Below are positions 1-10,356 of a stretch of 64,000 nucleotides of DNA, piece by piece. The stretch is from contig NC_035170.2 in assembly GCF_001659605.2 (NCBI RefSeq), positions 29,492,020-29,556,019 of the forward strand, in the 5' to 3' direction. The notes under the pieces are model-generated. The model did no database searches, was not told the origin of the DNA, and saw nothing but the letters and a program-made list of their open reading frames with translations. A program made the translations under genes and the position numbers. The stretch's first letter is position 1. Each line of letters begins with the position of its first letter. Source of the stretch: Manihot esculenta. Taxonomy: Eukaryota; Streptophyta; Magnoliopsida; Malpighiales; Euphorbiaceae.

Positions 1-931
1 TATGGCATGAGATAGCCATACCAGGTCGCCCCTGGATAGTCCAGGTCGCTCCTGGTACTATGAGTTAGACAGCTGGGCTGTCAGATCAGATAAGAGAAGT
101 CCAGGTGAAGACCTAGTCTCCTTGGCACAGTGGGACATGTTATGATATGAGAGAAATAAGAGAAGTCCAGGTGATGACCTAGTCTCCTTGGCACAGCAGG
201 ACATATTATGAGATATAGTAGAGGGCTATAGGTGACAAGTTCATCCTTGAGATGATATGTTTGTGATGTGATGCATTCCATGAGAGCATATAATGAATGA
301 ATTGTTTTACTGTTCCTCCTCACTGGGCTCTAGAGCTCATCCCACTCCCTTAACCCCAGTTTTGCAGGTTCTGAGATAGCTATGGGAAGACAGAGTCAGC
401 AAAAGTAAAGAGGAAGGATATGCATGAATGTATGTTTGTAATAGAATAGTGGACATGATATAATTATAAGATTAGTTGTAATGTATTGATATGTACTATC
501 ATATACTGGATAGACTAGTGCTTTCCCTAGTGTCATTGCTATAGTGTGATGTATGATTAATCCCTTTGTACATGAATCCTGTTTTACGTTTCTTGATGAG
601 AAATGTGAGAGTAGGCTTAATGTATGGCTTTGATGAGATACCAGTGGATTGTGTTACAGTTTAAAAGGGTTTCAATCCCTTGAACTATAGCAGATAGTAG
701 TCCCTGGTATAGGCCCTGAGGGTCATTTCAGATTGACATATCTGAGTAGCAGTAGTGCCTACAGAGTTTTACAGGATTGTTGAGTCGTTTTATATCATGT
801 ATGGGATTTATCAGGTACACAGAGAGTATAGTCGGCTTGCTACGGGTCCCGGCGGCCTTAAGCCGATCTGGATCCTAGTGCCAGTGATGGTTCAGGCCGT
901 TATAGAGGGTATCGGTTTCCGGGTCGTTACA
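1..931 (+). repeat. 5' LTR of element A (3' part only)
   Basis: Base 1 corresponds to base 6560 of the downstream LTR, and the match runs to the terminal GTTACA at 926-931, directly before the PBS. It contains two copies of a 66-bp tandem unit (from about 91 and 157). ORFs on either strand here are LTR shadows. Most differences from the 3' LTR (5 substitutions and the indel) fall in the last 45 bp. Confidence 0.93.
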
Positions 932-934
932 GAT

Positions 935-946
935 TGGTATCAGAGC
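935..946 (+). other. Primer binding site, initiator tRNA-Met type
   Basis: TGGTATCAGAGC begins three bases after the LTR end. This is the classic plant LTR-retrotransposon PBS complementary to the 3' end of initiator tRNA-Met, as expected for Tekay/Del chromoviruses. It fixes the 5' LTR boundary at 931. Confidence 0.93.
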
Positions 947-1224
947 ATAGGGCCTCAAGAGTACGGTGTGTTGAACATTTTTGTTCAAGGAATAGAGATA
1001 TCCCACATCGGAAAGAGGCGTTGTCTGGTATAGGAGGGGAAGCACAATAGGTAAACTCATGTCCACTAGGATAGGATGTGTAGTCCTGTCTTGCATACTG
1101 ATGTGAAATGCCATGATGAGATGCATGTGCATTATTGAGATGTTAGCTATATGTGTTGTGGATTCATGTGTTCTCACATGGATCATTTGATGTTTTGTGT
1201 GATGTTGTGCTTTTCAGAAACAGG

Positions 1225-2547
1225 ATGAGAGGAACTCGTCGATCAGCTAGATTGACAGGAGCTCCGCCAGAGAATGAGAGCATGGATGCTCATCTCCCTG
1301 TTCTGCAAAGGGCAATGTCTGGTAGATTAAGTAGAGAAGGTACATCAAGGGACCCTAGAAGGTCTGTCGATGAGAGTAGAAGGGGAGTAGCTCAGGGTGG
1401 TATATCAGGGGATATGAGGGACGTAGAGGAGGTTGAACAAAGAAGAGAGGGTAGCCTGGGCATGAGTATGTTAGGAGAGGATATGGGTGAGTCCCAAGAA
1501 GGCACTCAGGCCTCGAGAGTGGTTCCACCTCAGTATCCGCCCTACCCGTGGGGGTCAGGGTATCCGATGGGTGGTACAGCAGGTTTCCCTAGCTATAACC
1601 CATATCCCACCTTTATGCCCTATCCTTCTTGTTACCCGCCATATCCACAATATACCATGGTTCCACCTTTCTTTGGTTATCTAAGTTCAGTAAACCCTAA
1701 CCCAGGGCAGGTTGCACCTCCTCCACCACCAATAGAATCAGTAGCCCCAGTTGGCCAAACACCTAAGCCTAGTTCATCTGGAGGAAGTATGGTGCAGATG
1801 ACAGATTATTTGAGGTTAGATGTTCCCAAGTTTGAGACTGGTGATGACCCTGTTGAGTATCTTAGAATGGTTAAGCTGCTAACTGATGAGTTGGGAGCCA
1901 GTGAGAGTAGAGCCATTCAGATGGCAGGGGTCACATTGAAATGTGAAAAAGCGAGGGAATGGTTCAACCAGTATGTGAACCCGAGGGTAGAAAGCTTATC
2001 CTGGGAGCAGTTTGCTACAGAGTTTGCAGGATGGGCTTGTTCAAATAGCTCAAGGGAGTGTAAGGAGAGTGACTTTGCGCAGTTTGAGCACACAGAGAAC
2101 ATGAGTGTAGAAAATGACCCAGAGAACAGTGATCGTTTCTCGTTGGGTGAGGCTACTGCAAGGAATAAAAAGAAAGTGAGAGGCCTGAAAGGGTCAAAGA
2201 AAAGAGAGTTTTGGAACAGATTCAAGTCTAGTATGGGTTTTGGCGATGGCTCGAGTTCTGGTTGGAAAAGTTCTAGATGTACGAGGTGCGGTAGGATGCA
2301 CAAGGGAGTCTGTCTAGTGGGGACAACAGCATGTTTCAGGTGTGGACAGGAAGGACACATAGCACGTGAGTGTTCCACTGTGACAGTGATAACACAGTCC
2401 CATCAGACAGCCTCAGATAGAGTGGTTCAGCCAGGAGTGCTAGCTATGGCGCAGGGCAGAGGCAGAGGGAGCGGGATCACTCCTTCTACCACAGGTTCCC
2501 CTGGTGAAGGTCCATCAGTGCCAGCACGGATCTTCACTTTGACGTAG
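1225..2547 (+). CDS. Element A Gag, uninterrupted but internally deleted
   Basis: Gag packages element RNA in cytoplasmic virus-like particles. I choose ATG 1225, the first in-frame ATG, giving about 440 aa; the open frame upstream lacks an ATG. Order: a basic N-terminus, a Pro/Tyr-rich stretch (PYP repeats, about residues 95-170), part of a retrotransposon Gag domain (from about residue 190), a basic linker, and one CCHC zinc knuckle (CFRCGQEGHIAREC, near 2335-2376) followed by a Gly/Arg-rich tail. Compared with Gag of element B, about 85 residues are missing after the MSVE motif, which removes the second half of the Gag domain. The frame stops at 2545-2547, where B continues into protease. 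Whether the shortened Gag still assembles is unknown. Confidence 0.8.
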   Translation: MRGTRRSARLTGAPPENESMDAHLPVLQRAMSGRLSREGTSRDPRRSVDESRRGVAQGGISGDMRDVEEVEQRREGSLGMSMLGEDMGESQEGTQASRVVPPQYPPYPWGSGYPMGGTAGFPSYNPYPTFMPYPSCYPPYPQYTMVPPFFGYLSSVNPNPGQVAPPPPPIESVAPVGQTPKPSSSGGSMVQMTDYLRLDVPKFETGDDPVEYLRMVKLLTDELGASESRAIQMAGVTLKCEKAREWFNQYVNPRVESLSWEQFATEFAGWACSNSSRECKESDFAQFEHTENMSVENDPENSDRFSLGEATARNKKKVRGLKGSKKREFWNRFKSSMGFGDGSSSGWKSSRCTRCGRMHKGVCLVGTTACFRCGQEGHIARECSTVTVITQSHQTASDRVVQPGVLAMAQGRGRGSGITPSTTGSPGEGPSVPARIFTLT

Positions 2548-4991
2548 CAAGAGGCTTACACATCGGATATGGCGGTGACAGGTATTTTTCACTTCCATAT
2601 GTTTTGATGTGTTTACTGTTAGAGACTCTGATGTTTCGCTTTCCTTAGGGCTTTGAGAGCCACAGAGAGTAGGGGTTTGATAGCTTCTGGGATTAGAGTG
2701 TCCTCTTTGGGTCAGTGGACCTAAGTGTGATCCGTCAGCGGCAGAGTTAGTCTGCCAGTTGAATTCAGTACTAGTTGTGAGTAGATGCCTACCAGCTGAC
2801 CTAGTGGTTCTAGAGTGACTGTTGATGTCATTCTAGGGGTGGATGGGCTAGCTACTCATCGTACTGCCTTAGAGAGCAGAGGCAGAGTAGTCAGGCTTAG
2901 AGATTAGGATGGATCACAGGGAGTCTGTTGAGAGGACAGTGTAGAGATGCCTAGAAGTCTGATATAAGCCCTAGAGGCTCTTAAGCTGGTCAGGAAAGGT
3001 TATCAGAGGTTTCTTGCTCGTGTTAAGAGCATAGTAGTTAGTCAGATCAGGGAGGGAACCAGTTTTGTGTCCACAGCCAGAGAACAGTTTTAGATGTTAT
3101 TCCAGACAAGTTTGCCAAGTTTACCACCGGTTAAGAGAATAGAGTGAGAAATAGGAGTGGTATCTAGACCCAGAACCATTCCTAGTCTTCTCTGCAGGGT
3201 GGTACCAGTAAAGTGAGAGGAATAGTAAGGGCCAGATGAGTAGTTGCTAGAGTTGGTAGACAAGGATTGTATCCGACTTAGTACCTCATCCTGGAATGTT
3301 CCAGAGTTGTGATGGGAAACGAAGGATGAATCCGTGAGACTTTGTTTCGGCTGTAAGTCGTTGGACAAAGTCACTACCAGCACGTATCTATTACTTTGGA
3401 TCGACGATCTATGTGAGACCAAGTAAAAGTAGCCAGTGGTCTTTTTTCGGATAGATCTGAAATCCAGGTACTATCAGGTAGGATAAGAGTAACCAAGAAA
3501 GTAAGAACAGCGTTCAGAAAGGAATATGGGCACTAAGGGTTACAGGCTAGTAATGCCCCTATAGTATTCATGACTCCCATAAGCAGAGGTTTTAGTGTGA
3601 GTCTGAATCATTCCGGTATTGACAATACCGTGATGAGATCCAAAAACATAGAGGAGAGTGCCCATTATCAGAAACTGGTGTTGCAGATTTTGAGAGAACA
3701 TGGCTTAGCTGCCAAGTTCTTTAAATATGAGTTCTCGTGGAGAAGTAGTGCAGTCTAGAAAAGTTTAGTACCCAAAAAGGAAATGAGATAGACCCCAGGA
3801 AAGTAAAAGTTATAGCAATTAGCTTAGACCCATGTCTGTGACAAGGATGAGTGGTTACTGGGTTTTGGCAAATTGCTACAGAAAGAGTAGTCTAAAACAT
3901 CCTTAACAGAGGCACACCAATGTTCAAGAAAGACTCGAAGGTGTGTGGTCTGACTAGTGTAACAAGGGTTGTGAAGCACTAAAGTAAAACTAATGTCAGT
4001 ACAGTACAGTACAGTATAGTACTAGTCGTAGCTTTGTCTACCAATACATGCTTTCACAGTGTCTTATGATACATCCCTTGTGCAACTAAAGTCTGTGGTA
4101 ATGCAAGTAACAGGATAATTGCTTATGTTTCTGAACAAGAGTGGAAGAAGCATGAGTTATATTATCCTACAGATGGTATAGAGATAGTAGTTGACTCGAG
4201 TTATGAAGGTAATACCGTATACGGTAAAAGATGAGATCGTTATCGATCTAAGAAGTGGGTAGTGATAAGTCTGAAGTAGAAAGTAGTGGAAAAGAAACTG
4301 ATCAGCGACTCTGAATATCCAAACCAGTATCTATAGGATACGGCAGATAAGATGTTAGCTGCCTTCAGTTGAAAGTCGCTTACCAGTTTATCCTATAAGC
4401 ACAGGTAGTGCTTCAGATTGATAATCAGTTGGATCAGTTGGCAGGAGTCAGTTGTTTTCCAAGCTAGATCTGAAATCAGGGTGTTAGCTGTTAAGAGCTA
4501 GAGTTAGTCCAACAGGAAGAAGAGGTCAAAAGAAAAGAAACTAGAGAAAAAGACGAGTAGACTAGGATCAGAGTGCGTAGTGGGAAGTTACAGTGTGTTT
4601 ATGATATCTCTAAGTTATGATGATTCCGTAAAGAGCTAAGAGATTAAACCCTTGGAATCCTATAAAGGATGAGAGGGGTAGCATTGATCTGCTTTTGATT
4701 TTCGTATTTCTTTTATTCTGGAGTAGTGTTGGATCCAATAGAGGTTCTCTATGAACCAAAGGTGGAGATCTCAGGGAATCTCACCTGTATGGTATAGGTA
4801 GAGCGGATCATACGCACTTAGCTCGCAGAATAGAAGAATAAGAAGATCTAAGAAGAGAAGTTCCTTAGAATCACCCCAGGAGTGTTGTAAGGATAAGATA
4901 GACGGGAGTTTTTATTCCAGCGATATCTGCGTTTCTCTGTGACAAGCAGATTTCTGCTTCGTTTGTTTGTTTTGGTTAGATGTTTGTTTTT
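2548..4991 (+). pseudogene. Element A pol relic (protease, RT, RNase H fragments; integrase core not seen)
   Basis: No long ORF remains. Nucleotide similarity to element B is patchy: protease-like sequence near 2640-2900, an RT-start relic at about 3090-3430, an RT-end relic at about 3560-3830, an RNase H relic at about 4070-4200, and a second RT-like piece at about 4390-4480 out of order. A chromodomain-side tail lies near 4740-4870. Frameshifts and stops are dense and I could not find the integrase core. The element therefore cannot supply its own RT or integrase. This decay contrasts sharply with the nearly identical LTRs. Confidence 0.8.
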
Positions 4992-5028
4992 AACATTCGA
5001 GGACGAATGTTTTTAAAGGGGGGAAGAA
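4992..5028 (+). other. Hairpin plus polypurine tract of element A
   Basis: AACATTCGAGGACGAATGTT (4992-5011) is a perfect inverted repeat with 8-bp arms and a 4-nt loop. A purine run (5015-5028) follows and ends exactly at the TG of the 3' LTR; it is the expected plus-strand primer. The hairpin recurs in elements B and C at the same place. Confidence 0.85.
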
Positions 5029-5205
5029 TGTAATACCCGGCTAAATCCGGCATCGGAATTCCTATCATCCGATGGAGTTCAGGGATGTCAGAGATTCCTA
5101 GAAGGATAGAGTGAAGGTTTTCTAAAAGATTTTTAAGTATTTTAAAGGTTTGACTATAATAGGATTGAGTTTTGAAGAGAAAAGGTTTTGGAGACAAAGG
5201 CCAGG

Positions 5206-5317
5206 TTCGGCCGCCGAAGGTAAGTTCGGCCGCCGAAAGTGCCCAATGTTCGGCCCCCGAAGTTTATGTTCGGCCCCCGAAAGTTGCATGGTTTTGCATG
5301 CAGTTTCGGCAGCCGAA
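5206..5317 (+). promoter_or_regulatory. GCC-box-like palindrome cluster in U3 of element A LTR
   Basis: Five 13-bp imperfect palindromes TTCGG-N3-CCGAA lie at about 5206, 5225, 5249, 5269 and 5305, with centres CCG, CCG, CCC, CCC and CAG. The CCG form contains GCCGCC, the core bound by plant ERF factors. The cluster sits just upstream of the position that aligns with the TATA box of element B. A regulatory role is inference. Confidence 0.6.
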
Positions 5318-5858
5318 GCTGAGGTGGTCGGCTAAGCTATGCACGCTCCTCAGTCCGTGATTTGGACAGCTGTTTGCCTCCAGATCATGACTAGAGGGTT
5401 AGGCCACGTCTCCCATGACTCATCTGCAAGCTTTTTACAAGCTTAAGCAGAGGGTTGATCGTGTAGAAGTGGTTTTGAGAGAAAAAGAGAGAAAAGTGAG
5501 GTTTTGGTGATTTTTGAAGAGGAGTTGCTGAGTTCAGTGTTCAGATTGTTCCTCTTCTGATTTCAGGAGGTAAGGGAAGTTTTTATACTTGTTTTAATGA
5601 GTTGTAACAGCTTTTAAAAAGGTTAAGGGTAGAGTTGCATGCTTAGGTTTAAAGGTTTAGTTTTTTTGATGTTTTAATGGTGAAGGCATGATTATATGTT
5701 ATAGTTGCTGTTTTGTTGGGGTTAATAGGTAGTTTTGGACCCCTTTGTGCATATACCAGAGTATATGTGAGTTGAGGAGTTGAGTATGCATGTGTGGAGT
5801 GGAGTTGGTGTTTGGCAGGCTTGTTCATGCACGAAGCTGAGGTCTTGAAGAACTCAGG

Positions 5859-6136
5859 TTCGGCAGCCAAAGGAGCATTCGGCCGCCGAACCCCTTGCAT
5901 GGTGGCTTAGGTTGCCACAGCTTGCCCCTGAGTGTTTTTGAGGTTCGGCTCTGTTTGCAGGATTCGGCCGCCGAAGGTGCCGCCGAAGGTTAGAGACTTT
6001 CGTCTCTGGAGTGTGTTTTGGCCCCTGAACCTTGCCCCCGAAAGGGTTCGGCCGCCGAAAGTAGAGATTCGGTCGCCGAAGGTGCTTGAGTTTCGGCTCT
6101 GGATAGGACATTCGGCCGCCGAACTTGCCGCCGAAA
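5859..6136 (+). repeat. Second palindrome cluster, in the presumed leader of element A LTR
   Basis: About six further TTCGG-N3-CCGAA units and several CCGCCGAA half units occur here, mixed with a separate 16-bp palindrome AGAGACTTTCGTCTCT (near 5993-6008). The segment is far more GC/CpG-rich than its surroundings. It lies about 0.5 kb downstream of the likely transcription start, so in RNA it would be a row of short hairpins. Confidence 0.65.
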
Positions 6137-7494
6137 GTGTTCTGTCCATCCTTCCTTTGATTTTTTTGCATGCATGTTTTGAGGGGTTTTGGGGAGTTGT
6201 ATAAGAGTTAGTTATCAGTTGTATAGAGTATGTTTGGTACCTCATTTGAGTCCTTCATTGTAGGGTTGGACCCGAGGAACCGAGGTTCTTAGCAGTAGTA
6301 GCTGCTTCAGAGTTAGAGGTAGCCCAGAGTTAGCCAAACAGTGGCTACAGGTGAGTGGAACTAAACTTAATATTTTAAATTGAGAAATGACACGTTTCTA
6401 GCATGATCCATGCATCATAAAATGCCATGTTATGTATTAGGTTGTGTTGCATTAGAATCCACGAATATGCTGCATTGCATAAGATGATATTTGTGTGGAT
6501 GAATGTTGAATGATCCATAGCCCTTGATATCAGTTGAGACACCATGAGAGCATATGAGATATGGCATGAGATAGCCATACCAGGTCGCCCCTGGATAGTC
6601 CAGGTCGCTCCTGGTACTATGAGTTAGACAGCTGGGCTGTCAGATCAGATAAGAGAAGTCCAGGTGAAGACCTAGTCTCCTTGGCACAGTGGGACATGTT
6701 ATGATATGAGAGAAATAAGAGAAGTCCAGGTGATGACCTAGTCTCCTTGGCACAGCAGGACATATTATGAGATATAGTAGAGGGCTATAGGTGACAAGTT
6801 CATCCTTGAGATGATATGTTTGTGATGTGATGCATTCCATGAGAGCATATAATGAATGAATTGTTTTACTGTTCCTCCTCACTGGGCTCTAGAGCTCATC
6901 CCACTCCCTTAACTCCAGTTTTGCAGGTTCTGAGATAGCTATGGGAAGACAGAGTCAGCAAAAGTAAAGAGGAAGGATATGCATGAATGTATGTTTGTAA
7001 TAGAATAGTGGACATGATGTAATTATAAGATTAGTTGTAATGTATTGATATGTACTGTCATATACTGGATAGACTAGTGCTTTCCCTAGTGTCATTGCTA
7101 TAGTGTGATGTATGATTAATCCCTTTGTACATGAATCCTGTTTTACGTTTCTTGATGAGAAATGTGAGAGTAGGCTTAATGTATGGCTTTGATGAGATAC
7201 CAGTGGATTGTGTTACAGTTTAAAAGGGTTTCAATCCCTTGAACTATAGCAGATAGTAGTCCCTGGTATAGGCCCTGAGGGTCATTTCAGATTGACATAT
7301 CTGAGTAGCAGTAGTGCCTACAGAGTTTTACAGGATTGTTGAGTCGTTTTATATCATGTATGGGATTTATCAGGTACACAGAGAGTATAGTCGGCTTGCT
7401 ACGGGTCCCGGCGGCCTTAAGCCGATCTGGATCCTAGTGCCAGTGATGGTTCGGGCTGTTACAGAGGGGTATTGATTTCCGGGTCGTTACAAAG

Positions 7495-10356
7495 ATGATC
7501 ACTGATGAGTTGGGTGCTGATGATAGCAGAGCCATTGAGATGGCAGGGTTTACACTAAAATGTAAGAAGCCTCGGGAATGGTTTAAGAACTATATCGAGC
7601 CCAGAATGAACAGTATGTCATGGGGAGAGTTCGCCAATGAGTTTGCAGGGTGGGCTTTTCCTGATAGCTCCAGGGAGATGAAGATAATAGAGTTTGAACA
7701 GCTGAGACAAACAGATGAAATGAGTGTTGATGAATTTACGGATAAGTTCCTGGATTTGCTTCAGTACGTGGGTAAGGCCTATGACACTGATCAGAAGAAG
7801 GCAACAAGATATACCATGCGACTTCATCCCAGGTATTCTTCCTTGATCCTTCCAGCAGAAAAGGAGAGTTTTCACTCTATAGTGGATGCAGCCAGGAAGA
7901 TGGAAGCTAGTGCCAATATTCAGAAACAGTCAAAGGCACAGGCTTCAGGTTCTAAGGCCCCTAGTGCAGGAACCTCAGGTAGCAAAAGATGGGAAAAGGC
8001 AAAAGGAACAAGGAATAAGTTCTGGAGTAAAGTCAAGTCTGGTCTGGGAATGGGTAGTGGCTCAAGCTCTGGCACAGCTATTCCAGTATGTAGGAGATGT
8101 GGGAGACCACACAGAGGAGCTTGTCAGTTGGGATCTTCAGCCTGTTTTAGATGTGGACAGGTAGGGCACTTTGCTCGGGATTGTCCTCAGGTGACTTTTG
8201 TGGCACCTTCCCAACAGATGAGTTCAGGCAGTGTTGTACAGCCAGTAGGGCAGCCAGCGGTTTCAGCCATGCCTCAGAGTAGTGGCAGAGGTAGAGGAAG
8301 AGGGGCAGCCTCTACTTCAGCAGCAGGTTCCCGAGGTGGAAATCCTGTAGCCCCAGCACGGATTTTCACTGTGACTCAGGAGGAGGCTAATACATCGAAC
8401 ACAGTGGTATCAGGTAATCTTATCATTGGGTGTTCAGATGTGTATGCTTTGATGGACCCCGGTGCTTCTCATTCCTTTATTGCTTCGAGAGCCATAGAGA
8501 GATTGGGTTTGATCAGTTCTGAGTTAGAGTATCCTCTCTGGGTCAGTGGACCCAAATGCGACCCATCAGTGGCAGTGTCAGTCTGTCGTTTCAGTCCAGT
8601 GTTTATAGAGGGTAGATGCCTTCCAGCTGACCTTGTGGTTCTAGATTTGACAGATTTTGACGTCATTCTAGGAATGGATTGGCTATCTACATATAGTGCT
8701 ACTTTGGACTGTAGAGACAAGGTAGTTAGTCTCAGAGACCAGGATGGGTCAGAATGTGTCTTCAGAGGAGATAGGAGAGGTACACCCAGAAGTCTGATTT
8801 CAGCCCTTCAGGCTCGTCGGTTGCTTAGGAGGGGTTGTCAGGGGTTTCTAGCTCATGTGAGGGAGCTAGACAGTCAGGTTAGGGAACCAGCTTCGATACC
8901 AGTTGTTCGAGAGTTTCCAGATGTGTTCCCAGATGACTTATCAGGACTACCGCCTGGTAGGGAGATAGAGTTTGAAATTGAATTGTTGCCTGGTACCAGA
9001 CCTATCTCTATTCCTCCCTACAGGATGGCACCAGCAGAGTTAAAAGAGTTGAAAGAGCAGTTGCAGGACTTGGTAGATAAGGGTTTCATCCGCCCTAGTA
9101 CCTCACCTTGGGGTGCTCCAGTGCTCTTTGTCAGAAAGAAGGATGGATCCCTCAGACTTTATATTGACTACCGACAGTTAAACAAGGTCACTACCAAGAA
9201 TAGATATCCTCTGCCTAGGATTGATGATCTATTTGACCAGCTAGCTGGAGCAGGTTGTTTTTCTAAAATAGATCTCAGATCTGGGTATCATCAGTTGAGA
9301 GTCAGAGAGGCAGATGTGCCTAAGACAGCTTTCAGGACCAGATATGGGCACTATGAGTTCTTAGTGATGCCGTTCGGGTTGACTAACGCCCCTGCAGCAT
9401 TCATGGATCTCATGAACAGAGTTTTCAGCGAGTTTCTGTATCACTTTGTGATTGTCTTTATCGATGACATCTTAGTGTATTCCAGAGATGCAGAGGAGCA
9501 TGCCCAGCATCTGAGGATAGTTCTGCAGACACTGAGAGAGCATGGTTTATATGTCAAATTCTCTAAGTGTGAGTTTTGGTTGAGGAACATTTCCTTCTTG
9601 GGACACATGGTATCAGCAGATGGAATTGAGGTAGACCCCAAGAAGATTGAGGCTGTAGCTAACTGGCCCAGACCCACTACAGTGACTGAGATTAAAAGCT
9701 TTCTGGGACTAGCAGGTTACTACAGGAGGTTCGTACAGGACTTCTCAAAGATAGCAGCTCCTATGACCAAACTGACTCAGAAGAACCAGAAGTTTATCTG
9801 GTCAGACCAGTGTGAAGAGAGCTTTGAGGAGCTCAAGAGGAGACTGACAACAGCACCAGTGCTAGCTCTGCCTGTTAGTGACGAGGCTTTCACAGTGTTC
9901 TGTGATGCGTCTCGAGTGGGATTGGGTTGTGTTTTGATGCAGCAGAATAGGGTGATTGCTTATGCTTCTAGACAGTTAAAGAAGCACGAGTTGAATTACC
10001 CCACCCATGAACTAGAGATGGCAGCAGTTATCTTTGCACTCAAGATGTGGAGGCATTACCTCTACGGGGTTAAATGCGAGATCTTTACTGATCATAAGAG
10101 TTTACAGTACATCTTGAGCCAGAGAGAGTTGAATTTGAGGCAGAGAAGATGGGTAGAATTGCTTAGTGATTATGATTGTAAGATCCAGTATCATCCGGGT
10201 AAGGCGAATGTTGTGGCAGACGCCCTAAGCCGGAAGTCACTAGGCAGTTTATCTCATATAGCAGCAGAGCGGAGACTAATAGTGATGGAGCTTTACAAGC
10301 TCATCGAGGAGGGATTACAGCTAGAATTGTCTGGTACAGGTGCGTTGATAGCATAG
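7495..10356 (+). pseudogene. Element B Gag-protease-RT-RNase H frame, 5'-truncated, ends at one in-frame stop
   Basis: About 953 residues read without a break. The Gag domain C-half (1-150) is followed by a CCHC knuckle (217-230) and an aspartic protease with D321 in a DPGAS motif, a variant in place of D-S/T-G-A. RT follows with the FIDD catalytic motif (D657-D658), then RNase H starting near D804. Typical Ty3 order is kept. The ATG at 7495 is an internal methionine, not the true start, because the frame is cut by element A. The frame ends at TAG 10354-10356 between RNase H and integrase. Element C has a glutamine codon there, so this looks like a C-to-T nonsense change. Apart from that stop and the 5' cut, coding is well preserved. 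Confidence 0.88.

Larger units (their letters stand above)
1..7491 (+). mobile_element. Element A: Tekay-like Ty3/gypsy LTR retrotransposon, non-autonomous, left end outside window
   Basis: Two nearly identical direct repeats (1-931 and 6560-7491) flank a PBS, a gag ORF, a scrambled pol relic and a polypurine tract, so this is one element whose 5' LTR begins left of the window. The internal region (932-5028) is about 4.1 kb. Element B, lacking at least the first half of gag, already has about 4.4 kb, so A is shortened. The LTRs differ by about 8 substitutions and 1 indel over 931 bp by eye, which implies a recent insertion, yet pol is destroyed. It abuts element B mid-gag, so it is probably nested in B. 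The 5 bp after the 3' LTR (aagat, 7492-7496) should be one copy of the target-site duplication. Confidence 0.9.
5029..7491 (+). repeat. 3' LTR of element A (complete, about 2.46 kb)
   Basis: It begins TGTAATACCCGG and ends GGGTCGTTACA, the TG...CA ends typical of LTRs. Its last 932 bp match 1-931. It contains two clusters of TTCGG-N3-CCGAA palindromes (5206-5317 and 5859-6136) and a 66-bp tandem pair (about 6650-6782). Where elements B and C have a TATA box, this LTR reads CTATGCACGC (about 5337-5346), so the canonical TATA appears lost. Confidence 0.93.

Noticed and set aside
81..323. 80-aa minus-strand ORF, repeated at 6640-6882
   Set aside because: Identical in both LTRs of element A and made of the 66-bp tandem unit; a repeat artefact.
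755..1033. 92-aa plus-strand ORF crossing the LTR end
   Set aside because: It spans the LTR/PBS boundary and has no domain features.
5150..6245. Several 60-112-aa ORFs on both strands rich in RPP, AAE and FGG
   Set aside because: They arise from the TTCGGCCGCCGAA palindromes read in different frames; also at 12603-12851, 60848-61360 and 61691-61984.
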